From contig DAOSES010000001.1 in NCBI GenBank assembly GCA_035363255.1, positions 1-64,000 on the forward strand: DNA of 64,000 nucleotides, written 5' to 3'. Of this stretch, positions 33,394-41,079 are shown piece by piece. The notes under the pieces are model-generated. The model had not been told where the DNA came from. It ran no database searches and was given only the letters and a program-made list of their open reading frames with translations. The stretch's first letter is position 1. Each line of letters starts with the position of its first letter. Both the position numbers and the translations under genes were made by a program. Origin of the DNA: T3SED10-260 sp035363255 (GTDB lineage Bacteria > Caldisericota > Caldisericia > UBA6126).

Positions 33394-35011
33394 AGAAGAA
33401 TCCATTCAAGTTGTTAAAGGCAATCGCCTGAACCTGCTTTCAAGAACAATAGAACCTGTAAGCATCAGCATCAAAGGAAATAAAATCGTTCAAGTGCTTC
33501 GGGATTCAAGCTGGCATGATTATTTTTTGCTTCCTGGTTTTGTGGATGCACATATTCATTTGGAAAGTTCCATGCTACTACCCACCGCCTTTGCAGATGA
33601 AGCCAGAAAACATGGAACTTTAGCCGTGGTGGCGGATCCTCACGAAATTGCTAATGTTGCTGGTGAAAAAGGCATCTATGAGTTATTGGATTTATTGGTC
33701 ACCAGCCCTATATACTTCGCATTTATGGCTCCTTCCTGCGTTCCTGCCTCCCCCTGGGACAGCTCATGTGCTGTCTTGAATAGTGCTCAAGTTCATCGAC
33801 TTCTTCAAGATCCAAGAATTCATGGACTGGGCGAAGTAATGAACGTTCCTGGAGTGCTCCAGGAAGATCCCGAGATGATGTCAAAAATACAAAGTGCTCG
33901 TATATTATCCAAACCTATTGACGGTCATTGCCCTGCTTTGAGTGGATCAGACCTGGCTCGATATATCCAGTCAGGTATTCAAAGCGATCATGAATGTGTA
34001 GATGCTTTTGAAGCTAGAGAAAAAATAAGTCTGGGCATGAAAATACTCATTAGAGAGGGTTCAGCAGCTAAAAATCTGGATGCACTTCTGCCTTTAATGG
34101 AGGAGTATCCCCAGTTTTGTATGCTCTGCACGGACGATTTGCACCCAGACGATCTCTGCCATGGACACCTGCTCCCTTTAATTCGAAGAGCGCTAAAAGC
34201 TGGGGTGGATCCCTTTACGGTTTTCAGATGTAGCACATGGAATCCCATCCAACATTACCATCTACCCCTGGGTTTGCTTCAAGAGGGGGATAGTGCTGAT
34301 TTTTTGCTTGTCGATTCTCTGGACAAGCTGAATCTTATCTCCTCGTGGTATCAGGGCAAAAAGCATGAGCCAGAAAACAATATTCAGCAGATTAACACTG
34401 GGTTTAGCTTTCCTTTCCATGCAAAAATCACAGAAGAAAAAGATTTTTGCGTTCCAGTATCCACCCAAGCTCAACATATTATCGGAATCAAAGATCATCA
34501 GCTCCTTACCGATCATCTGACAAAGGTTCTTCCCTGTTCCAGCTCTGAAATGCTTCCAGACCCAGCGCAGGATATCATCCGCATCGCCCTCATCAACAGA
34601 TATAGAGCTGAAAAACCTGTTTGCGCGTGGGTGAAGGGTTTTGGATTAAAGCAGGGTGCCTTTGCAAGTTCAGTAGCCCATGATAGCCACCATATTCTGG
34701 TGGTGGGAGTAGATAGATCAGATATGAGTACAGCTGTAAATATGCTCATCCAACACCAAGGAGGATTATGCGCCTCCAAGCAGAATCAAGCTCAAATTCT
34801 TCCCTTGCCGGTAGCTGGACTGATGAGTCTGATGGATGCCAGAAATACTGCAGAAGCCTACACTCAAATGGATCAACTCATAAGAAAGTGGGGGTCAAAA
34901 TTGAGTGCTCCGTGGATGACTTTATCCTTTTTGGGATTACTCCTGATTCCTTCGCTCAAACTTGGAGAATTAGGTCTGTTTGATGGCGTTAACTACACCT
35001 GGCTTGCTTGA
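33362..35011 (+). CDS. ade: Adenine deaminase (amidohydrolase family)
   Basis: Converts adenine to hypoxanthine in purine salvage; 549 residues if started at ATG 33362. Metal-binding motifs are DAHIHLESS (His-x-His) and DGHCP, with the C-terminal metal/catalytic DDLHPDDL. The adenine deaminase C-terminal domain is present (VKGFGLKQGAFASSVAHDSHH). The N-terminus is short for the family. ATG 33377 is an alternative start; both overlap the lipoprotein gene and neither has a strong ribosome site. The last 19 bases overlap ligA. Its job fits the nucleoside importer, purE/purC and prs elsewhere in the window. Confidence 0.93.
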   Translation: MMVASMKSCPEEESIQVVKGNRLNLLSRTIEPVSISIKGNKIVQVLRDSSWHDYFLLPGFVDAHIHLESSMLLPTAFADEARKHGTLAVVADPHEIANVAGEKGIYELLDLLVTSPIYFAFMAPSCVPASPWDSSCAVLNSAQVHRLLQDPRIHGLGEVMNVPGVLQEDPEMMSKIQSARILSKPIDGHCPALSGSDLARYIQSGIQSDHECVDAFEAREKISLGMKILIREGSAAKNLDALLPLMEEYPQFCMLCTDDLHPDDLCHGHLLPLIRRALKAGVDPFTVFRCSTWNPIQHYHLPLGLLQEGDSADFLLVDSLDKLNLISSWYQGKKHEPENNIQQINTGFSFPFHAKITEEKDFCVPVSTQAQHIIGIKDHQLLTDHLTKVLPCSSSEMLPDPAQDIIRIALINRYRAEKPVCAWVKGFGLKQGAFASSVAHDSHHILVVGVDRSDMSTAVNMLIQHQGGLCASKQNQAQILPLPVAGLMSLMDARNTAEAYTQMDQLIRKWGSKLSAPWMTLSFLGLLLIPSLKLGELGLFDGVNYTWLA

Positions 35012-37050
35012 TATTGTTCAAGGAGTTTGAGCAAGTCTTCTTCGTGAATGATATCAATGTTCAACTCCTTGGCCTTGTCCAGCTTGGATCCAGCGTTTTC
35101 ACCTGCCAGGACAAGGGAAGTTTTTGTAGAGACCGAAGCACTGATCTTGGCTCCCAGACTTCGTAATGCGTCTTCAGCACTTGCTCGAGAAAAACTCTCC
35201 AAACTCCCGGTAACTACAGCTGTTTTGCCGTACAAGGGGAGGCTGGAGCTTTTATCTTCATCAGACTCAAGCACCTGCTGAGGGATCAAACCGCTTTGTT
35301 TCATACGATCCATCATTTCGCGATTCTTGTCTAGGCTGAAAAATAATATCATACTTCGCGCTGTCTCTGGTCCTATTTGAGGTATGGCTAAAAGCTCAGA
35401 TTCTGTAGCCGACATCAAAGTTTCAAGCGTTTTAAAGGTATCTGCTAATAATCGTGCACTTACTTCTCCGACTCCATCTATCCCCAGGGCAGAAATCAAG
35501 CGCCACAAGGGGGGATGATGCGCACCTTCTATTGCATTGAGCAAATTTTGAATGGACTTATCCTTGAAGCCAGGAAGTTTTATCAGATCAGAAGCTTTTA
35601 AGGAAAAAATATCTGCACTTGAAGAAAGCAAGCCAGCCTCATAAAACTTTTCAATCAATTTATCGCCCAATCCAGGTATATCCAAGCCAGCTTTGGAGGT
35701 GAAGTGTTTGATACTCTCTTTGATTCTGGCAGGGCAATCGAGATTTCTACATTTAATAAAAGCCTGGCCACTAATTCGCTCCACAGGAGATTGGCAAACT
35801 GGGCAAAAAGAGGGCATCACAAACTCTTTAGCCTCTTTTTTTCTTTGGGTGAAATTGACCGATATAATATCAGGAATCACATCTCCTGCTCTTTGGATAA
35901 GCACCTGGTCTCCGATGCGAATGTCCTTCCGTTTGATTTCATCTTCGTTATGCAGGGTAGCATGACTTACCGTGACTCCTCCAATCCGAATCGGTTCAAG
36001 AACAGCAGTAGGAGTCAGAACACCTGTTCGACCAACGTTTATCACAATGTCCAACAAACGAGTTTCAGCAGTATGAGCCTGGAATTTGTAGGCAAAAGCC
36101 CAACGAGGAGCTCTGGCAGTCTGCCCCAGCATTTCCCACTGTTTGAGGGAGTTGAGCTTGAATACCGATCCATCAATTTCGTATGGTAGTGAAGAACGTT
36201 CCAGCTCAAGAGACTGGTGATAGCTTTGGGCTTCTTCCAAAGAGCGTATCAGCTGAGTCTTGGGGTGAACTTTAAAACCTAAGAGTTTTAGATAGTGAAG
36301 AATCTCCCATTGGCTTTGAAAAGTGATAGGACCATAATCAAGCAAAAAATAAAAAAATGCAGTGAGTTTTCGTTGCGAAGTAATTTGTGGATTGAGCTGA
36401 CGCAATGAACCTGCTGCAGCATTTCGAGGGTTGGCAAAAAGACCTTCACCTTCTCTTTCACGAGCCTTGTTGAGCTCGATAAAATCAGGGATCAGCATGA
36501 TCACTTCTCCACGGACCCGAAAAGCCGAAGGCAGGTCCAGCTTGTTTTTGCGCGCTGAGTCCAGCACTGATAAAGGTATGGAGCGGATAGTACGAACATT
36601 CAAAGTGACATTTTCACCCTTGTAGCCGTCTCCTCGTGTAATTGCTTCGGTAAGAAAGCCTTTCTCATAGACCAATTCAATGCTCAAACCATCCAGTTTG
36701 GGTTCTGCAACATACTCCAGGATTTCTGTTTGAGCAAGGCTTTTTAGAGTTTTGTTTTCAAAAGCCAACAATTCTTCGTAAGAAAAAACATTGTCCAAAC
36801 TAAGCATTGGGGTTAAATGAGGTAGTGAATCAAACTTTTCCAGTGCCTGCCCAGCAACTCGCTGGCTGGGAGAGTCAGGACTTATCCATTGTGGGTAGTT
36901 TTGCTCCAGCGCTACTAACTCTTGGTATAGCTGGTCGTACTCCAAGTCAGAAAGGAGGGGTTGATCCAAGACATAATAATGGTAATCATACTGTGAAATC
37001 AGCTCTTTGAGTTTGTTGTATCTTGCTTTGTCCTGTTCTTCTTTGAGCAT
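34993..37050 (-). CDS. ligA: NAD-dependent DNA ligase
   Basis: Seals nicks in DNA during replication and repair. 685 residues from ATG 37050 (TTG 37056 also possible). The order is domain Ia, adenylation domain with KLDG lysine motif (EPKLDGLSIE), OB fold, four-cysteine zinc finger (CPVC ... CRNLDC), helix-hairpin-helix repeats and a C-terminal BRCT domain (TAVVTGSLESFSRASAEDAL). Full length and intact. It follows the cyclophilin gene by about 10 bases, so the two are co-transcribed. Confidence 0.97.
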   Translation of the reverse strand: MLKEEQDKARYNKLKELISQYDYHYYVLDQPLLSDLEYDQLYQELVALEQNYPQWISPDSPSQRVAGQALEKFDSLPHLTPMLSLDNVFSYEELLAFENKTLKSLAQTEILEYVAEPKLDGLSIELVYEKGFLTEAITRGDGYKGENVTLNVRTIRSIPLSVLDSARKNKLDLPSAFRVRGEVIMLIPDFIELNKAREREGEGLFANPRNAAAGSLRQLNPQITSQRKLTAFFYFLLDYGPITFQSQWEILHYLKLLGFKVHPKTQLIRSLEEAQSYHQSLELERSSLPYEIDGSVFKLNSLKQWEMLGQTARAPRWAFAYKFQAHTAETRLLDIVINVGRTGVLTPTAVLEPIRIGGVTVSHATLHNEDEIKRKDIRIGDQVLIQRAGDVIPDIISVNFTQRKKEAKEFVMPSFCPVCQSPVERISGQAFIKCRNLDCPARIKESIKHFTSKAGLDIPGLGDKLIEKFYEAGLLSSSADIFSLKASDLIKLPGFKDKSIQNLLNAIEGAHHPPLWRLISALGIDGVGEVSARLLADTFKTLETLMSATESELLAIPQIGPETARSMILFFSLDKNREMMDRMKQSGLIPQQVLESDEDKSSSLPLYGKTAVVTGSLESFSRASAEDALRSLGAKISASVSTKTSLVLAGENAGSKLDKAKELNIDIIHEEDLLKLLEQYQASQV

Positions 37051-37061
37051 GATCAATACTT

Positions 37062-37703
37062 TTACCAGGGCCAGGAAGTACGGTAGGCCTTCTTTATATA
37101 AATGCGACGTTTGGGGCGATCGCCTTCATTGGTAGGAACTTGAGCAATGGCATCCACAACACTCATCCCCTTGATTACACGAGCAAAGGCAGTGTGTTTG
37201 CCGTTTAGCCAGGGAGCACCTTCCTGGGCAGTAACAATAAAAAACTGGGAAGAATTGGTATTGGGACCTCGGTTCGCCATCCCCAACACTCCCTTTTCCA
37301 ATGGAATGGAGTCAAAGTGAGTATAATACCTATATCCCTGAGCTTCCAGGGCAAGAATTTCCTGGTCACTCATTCCTAAGGATTTTGGATTGATCTCATC
37401 GGGAATGAGATAACCTACGTCTTCATTGATTCCATCCATGTTAATTCCACCACCCTGGATCATAAAATCCTTAATGACGCGGTGAAAGATCTTTCCATCA
37501 TAAAAATCACTATCGACCAGTTCAAGAAAATTGTCCACTGTTTTTGGTGCCATCCTTGGATATAGCTCTATCTTGATCTTCCCCATGTTGGTATTTAATA
37601 CGACATATTTTTTTGCGACGGAACATGAGCTGGATGAAAGCAGTATAAAACCGAGGAGAACAAGGGATATAAGCTTTGTGAAGACGCTTTTCATAGGGGG
37701 CAT
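37062..37703 (-). CDS. Cyclophilin-type peptidyl-prolyl isomerase, lipoprotein
   Basis: Catalyses cis-trans isomerisation of prolyl bonds in exported proteins; 213 residues. A signal peptide with lipobox SSSC precedes the cyclophilin domain (TNMGKIKIELYP, FYDGKIFHRVIKDFMIQGG, GVLGMANRGPNTNSSQFFI). The conserved active-site Arg and Phe/Gln/Gly residues are intact. AAGGAAAGG lies just before the ATG at 37703; ATG 37694 is an alternative. Confidence 0.93.
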   Translation of the reverse strand: MPPMKSVFTKLISLVLLGFILLSSSSCSVAKKYVVLNTNMGKIKIELYPRMAPKTVDNFLELVDSDFYDGKIFHRVIKDFMIQGGGINMDGINEDVGYLIPDEINPKSLGMSDQEILALEAQGYRYYTHFDSIPLEKGVLGMANRGPNTNSSQFFIVTAQEGAPWLNGKHTAFARVIKGMSVVDAIAQVPTNEGDRPKRRIYIKKAYRTSWPW

Positions 37704-37748
37704 TCCTTTCCTTATGCTTGCTTTTGTAATGATCTATCTGCTACTTCA

Positions 37749-37798
37749 GAAGGGGGAAGTCAGTTATTGATCGAGATCAATACTGCGGCTCCCCCTTC
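37749..37798. other. Long imperfect hairpin between SPFH and cyclophilin genes
   Basis: Outer arms GAAGGGGGA (37749-37757) and TCCCCCTTC (37790-37798) enclose the near-perfect inner palindrome TATTGATC-GA-GATCAATA (37765-37782) extended by CAG/CTG. There is no T run after it on either strand, so a classical terminator is unlikely. It could be a processing or attenuation element of the minus-strand transcript, or a protein-binding site. Confidence 0.6.
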
Positions 37799-37824
37799 CA
37801 TGTATTTATAAAAACACTTTTGGA

Positions 37825-38736
37825 CTATTCGAGTGAGGTTTTATCGTCTTTTTTAAACAACTCAGCAACTTGGGCGATGCTACCAATAATTCCGCTGGAC
37901 TCGTAGGGTATAAACATTTTGTTGGCTTTGCCATCAGCCATAGCCTCAAGAGTTTTGAGATAGCGAATAGCGATTAAATCGTTGCTTGGCTTGCCATTAT
38001 GTATAGCATCAAATACCACTTCGATTGATTTCGCTTCTCCATTGGCAACTTCAACTAAACGATACTTTTCAGCATCTGCAGCTTTCTTAACTGCTTCAGC
38101 GCTTCCTTCCGCTTTTAGGATAGCGGCTTGTTTGTTTCCTTCGGCTTCGAGGATGGCAGCTTGCTTGACTCCTTCGGCTTCAAGGATGGCAGCTCTTTTG
38201 GTGCGTTCTGCTTTCATTTGGCGACTCATGGCTTCGGTGATATCATGAGGTGGGTCTATCTTTTTGATTTCTACACGGGTGACTCGTACACCCCAACGAT
38301 CAGTTGCTTCATCCAAAACTTCACGAAGACGAGTATTAATCATTTCACGAGAGGTTAAAGTTTGATCGAGCTCCAATTCTCCGATGATGTTTCGAAGGTT
38401 GGTTTGAGCCAACTTTATAGCAGCTACTTCAAAATTGGATACATTGTAGAGGACTCGAAAAGGATCGGTCACTTGGAAATAGATGATTGCATCTACTGTT
38501 GGAGTAACGTTGTCTTGTGTAATCACTTCCTGGGGAGGAACATCAATCACATTTTCTCTCATATCCACCTTTTTTACCAACTCGATGAAAGGAAAAATCA
38601 TATTTAAGCCGGGATTTAGTGTTCTGACATATTTCCCCAGACGTTCCTTAACTCCATTTTGATAGGGTAAAATTACGATAAACGAACGAGATAAAACCAC
38701 AAACAAAAAAATGATTCCAACAATCCATAATACCAT
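37825..38736 (-). CDS. qmcA: SPFH/stomatin-like membrane protein
   Basis: 303 residues: one N-terminal hydrophobic helix, an SPFH domain (about 25-190) with DVPPQEVITQDN and VDAIIYFQVTDP, then a coiled-coil with three copies of AAILEAEG-x-K/Q. It matches the QmcA/stomatin-like subgroup, which forms oligomeric scaffolds in membranes and usually pairs with NfeD. The adjacent nfeD-like gene ends three bases upstream. Molecular function beyond membrane organisation is not settled for the family. Confidence 0.93.
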   Translation of the reverse strand: MVLWIVGIIFLFVVLSRSFIVILPYQNGVKERLGKYVRTLNPGLNMIFPFIELVKKVDMRENVIDVPPQEVITQDNVTPTVDAIIYFQVTDPFRVLYNVSNFEVAAIKLAQTNLRNIIGELELDQTLTSREMINTRLREVLDEATDRWGVRVTRVEIKKIDPPHDITEAMSRQMKAERTKRAAILEAEGVKQAAILEAEGNKQAAILKAEGSAEAVKKAADAEKYRLVEVANGEAKSIEVVFDAIHNGKPSNDLIAIRYLKTLEAMADGKANKMFIPYESSGIIGSIAQVAELFKKDDKTSLE

Positions 38737-38739
38737 CTT

Positions 38740-39162
38740 TTATATCCCCTTTCCAACTATTAGTTTTGTGCCTGAAATGCCCTTTACAGTCACATGCGCT
38801 TCTGAAAGAAAGACTTCGTCTTCCTCGGTAATGGCTATCCAATCTTCTCCTTCGATTCTTACTCTACCTTTTAAGGAGTCGCGTTGAATATCTTTGGTGA
38901 CTAATGCTTGTTTGCCAACCAAACCTCCTACGTTTGCCATTTGTGAGGGCTGTTGGTCAAGAAAGCGCACGAGATATTTGCGAACAAAGATAATGAGAAT
39001 CAAGCAAAGTGCAATGAATAAAATCCACTGCCCTTGCTGAGAAAGTCCGAGTTTTTCAGCTACTCCTGTAATAATCGCTGCTACTCCAAACAAACTAACA
39101 AAAAAACTTGGTGTAAAAATTTCCAACAAACACAATCCGAGTCCAACAATAATCCAAATCAT
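38740..39162 (-). CDS. NfeD-like membrane protein
   Basis: 140 residues with two to three transmembrane helices (first about residues 1-20, another about 45-62) followed by an OB-fold domain (LVGKQALVTKDI ... GRVRIEGEDWIAI). This is the short NfeD form that lacks the ClpP-class protease domain. It is paired with the SPFH gene, as in many bacteria, and the two probably form one complex. Confidence 0.9.
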   Translation of the reverse strand: MIWIIVGLGLCLLEIFTPSFFVSLFGVAAIITGVAEKLGLSQQGQWILFIALCLILIIFVRKYLVRFLDQQPSQMANVGGLVGKQALVTKDIQRDSLKGRVRIEGEDWIAITEEDEVFLSEAHVTVKGISGTKLIVGKGI

Positions 39163-39184
39163 ATGTACCCCCTGAGTCTTAAGG

Positions 39185-39442
39185 CTATTCTCCTGAAATA
39201 CCTCGCACAGTACCAGCTAAAACCACCTGGGCAACTGCAAGCGTTTCTCTGATTTCATCACGTGTGGCTCCAGCTTTTTTAGCTCTCTCGAGATGAAATT
39301 GATAGCAGGGTTTGCACCCATAACCCAATGCTACAGCCATAGCGATGAGTTCCTTGGTCTTCCAGGGCATTTCACCCTCATGCATAGCTTCCTTGTAAAA
39401 TTCCATGTACTTTTCGCTGATCATTGGTTTTTCGTTATTCAT
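39185..39442 (-). CDS. Carboxymuconolactone decarboxylase/AhpD-like protein
   Basis: 85-residue helical protein. The CKPCYQFH motif (Cys-x-x-Cys and a His four residues on) is the redox/peroxidase-type site of AhpD-like members of the family. GEMPWKTKELIAMAVALG is the typical preceding helix. A role in peroxide reduction or thiol redox is possible; small stand-alone members are often uncharacterised. Its start overlaps the end of purC by eight bases. Confidence 0.87.
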   Translation of the reverse strand: MNNEKPMISEKYMEFYKEAMHEGEMPWKTKELIAMAVALGYGCKPCYQFHLERAKKAGATRDEIRETLAVAQVVLAGTVRGISGE

Positions 39443-40346
39443 TTTTCATTAGCTCCGAAAGTTTTTTTCCAGTGAGAAGCTCGTAAAGGTATAAATAGCG
39501 TTCTGAGGTTTTTTGCACTATTTCATCGGGGAGTGTGGGAGGAGGTGGCTCTTTGTTCCAACCAGCGGTAGTGACGAAATTGCGCACGTATTGTTTGTCA
39601 AGACTGCGATCAATAAAGCCAAGGTCGTAGTCAGTTTTGAGTACATACCTGCTGGAGTCGGGAGTAAAGATTTCATCAATAAGAATAAGCCCCTCTTCGG
39701 TTTGACCAAATTCAAACTTCGTGTCCACCAGAATAAGCCCTTTTTTGATGGCTTCGCTTGAAGCATATTGGAATAAGGCAAGTGATACCTCACGTAACTG
39801 CTTGGAAAGAGTTTCTCCCAGGGCGTTACTCAGGTATTCGTAGCTAACATTTACGTCATGACCACTATCTGATTTTGTGGATGGAGTGAATAAAGGTTCG
39901 TTGAATTTTGAGCCAAGTACCAAGCCATGGCCGTAAGGTTTGCCTGAGATGGCTCCCGTTTTTTGGTACTCTTCATAAGCTGAACCCATGAGATAACCTC
40001 TGACAATGCACTCAAACGGAAGTACTTTAGCCTTTTTTACCAGCATGGATCTTAGTTCAAGATCTTTACGATGGGGGATAAGGATGGGTAAGTCTTCGAT
40101 GATGTTACTGCTAAGGTAATGGTTGGCAACGATGGATCGGGTTTGTTCGAACCAAAACGCAGAGAGTTGGTTTAAAATAGCGCCCTTGAAAGGGATGGGT
40201 TCATTGAAAACCACATCAAAAGCTGATAGACGATCGGTAGAAACAATCAGGTACTGCTCTCCTACATCGTAAAGATCCCTAACTTTTCCTCGTTTCACGA
40301 TAGGAAATGCGTCAAGATCCGTTCTTGAAAGAACTGGATTAATCAT
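39435..40346 (-). CDS. purC: Phosphoribosylaminoimidazole-succinocarboxamide synthase
   Basis: SAICAR synthetase of purine biosynthesis: ligates aspartate to CAIR with ATP. 303 residues from ATG 40346, chosen because AGGAG lies seven bases upstream. Signature segments are KRGKVRDLYDVG, ECIVRGYLMGSAYEEY and LVDTKFEFGQTEEG. It overlaps the purE end by eight bases and follows it in the pathway. The length fits the longer (about 300 residue) bacterial/yeast-like form. Confidence 0.96.
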   Translation of the reverse strand: MINPVLSRTDLDAFPIVKRGKVRDLYDVGEQYLIVSTDRLSAFDVVFNEPIPFKGAILNQLSAFWFEQTRSIVANHYLSSNIIEDLPILIPHRKDLELRSMLVKKAKVLPFECIVRGYLMGSAYEEYQKTGAISGKPYGHGLVLGSKFNEPLFTPSTKSDSGHDVNVSYEYLSNALGETLSKQLREVSLALFQYASSEAIKKGLILVDTKFEFGQTEEGLILIDEIFTPDSSRYVLKTDYDLGFIDRSLDKQYVRNFVTTAGWNKEPPPPTLPDEIVQKTSERYLYLYELLTGKKLSELMKNE

Positions 40347-40845
40347 TTTGCCACTCCTCTTGAAGTTTTTTTGTTTTATCGAGAAGCTCTTGTCTGATTT
40401 TTTCACGAGAGCTTTCCATTTGCTTTTCCAATTGGGGGTCTTGTAATGCTAGGATGCGTAAGGCAAGGTATGCGGCATTAGCAGGAACATCCACTCCAAC
40501 AGTAGCCACTGGGATCCCAGTGGGCATCTGAACAGTGGACAGTAAAGCATCAAAACCTTTGAGCGCACCGTTTGCCAAGGGTACTCCGATGACTGGAAGG
40601 AAAGTATTTGCTGCCACAACTCCAGCCAAATGAGCAGACATCCCCGCCATGGCTATGATGACTTTGATGCCTCGAGCTTTGGCGTTTTTGGTATATGCCA
40701 GGCAACGTTCGGTGTCCCGATGAGCGGAAATTATTTCTACTTCAAAGGGAATCTGGTATTCTTTGAAGACTTTCATTGCTTTTTTTGCGATATCTGAATC
40801 GCTGTTACTTCCCATTAGGATTCCAACGCAAGGCTTGTTTTCCAT
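40339..40845 (-). CDS. purE: N5-carboxyaminoimidazole ribonucleotide mutase
   Basis: Catalyses the N5-CAIR to CAIR step of purine synthesis, immediately before PurC. 168 residues, class I type: GSNSDSDI substrate loop, SAHRDTERC and MAGMSAHLAGVVAANTFLPVIGVP. AAGGAG precedes the ATG. It is the first gene of the purE-purC-AhpD-like unit. No purine riboswitch is visible upstream. Confidence 0.96.
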   Translation of the reverse strand: MENKPCVGILMGSNSDSDIAKKAMKVFKEYQIPFEVEIISAHRDTERCLAYTKNAKARGIKVIIAMAGMSAHLAGVVAANTFLPVIGVPLANGALKGFDALLSTVQMPTGIPVATVGVDVPANAAYLALRILALQDPQLEKQMESSREKIRQELLDKTKKLQEEWQND

Positions 40846-41079
40846 CCTTTTCTCCTTCCATTTTGTTATGTAACATAGTAAAATCCTAACACTAATGTAC
40901 CTAAAAAGCTTATTGATTCAATGAATTGAAGATTGTTTTTTATTTTTCAACACGAAATCTAAGAAAAAAAGTATTGAATTTCAACTTATCAACAAGTTTT
41001 TCCACATTTTCCACACAAAAAAGAAGTGAGATGTTGAAATTGTGAAATTGAAAAATTGTGTATACTGATACGCGTGGAT
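40846..41079. promoter_or_regulatory. AT-rich divergent intergenic region with DnaA-box-like 9-mers
   Basis: Between purE (-) and lepA (+). Three tandem 9-mers lie in the same direction: TTATCAACA (40986-40994), TTTTCCACA (40998-41006) and TTTTCCACA (41007-41015), each one mismatch from the DnaA box TTATCCACA. A 60-bp A/T-rich stretch precedes them. A TATACT -10-like box is at 41061-41066. A short palindrome TATGT-A-ACATA sits at 40867-40877. Confidence 0.45.

Noticed and set aside
38100..38215. Short DNA repeats resembling a minisatellite or CRISPR
   Set aside because: They encode AAILEAEG coiled-coil repeats of the SPFH protein and are in frame without spacers.
40846..40877. Purine riboswitch or clear operator upstream of purE
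   Set aside because: Only a short TATGT-A-ACATA palindrome is seen; no riboswitch core can be found.
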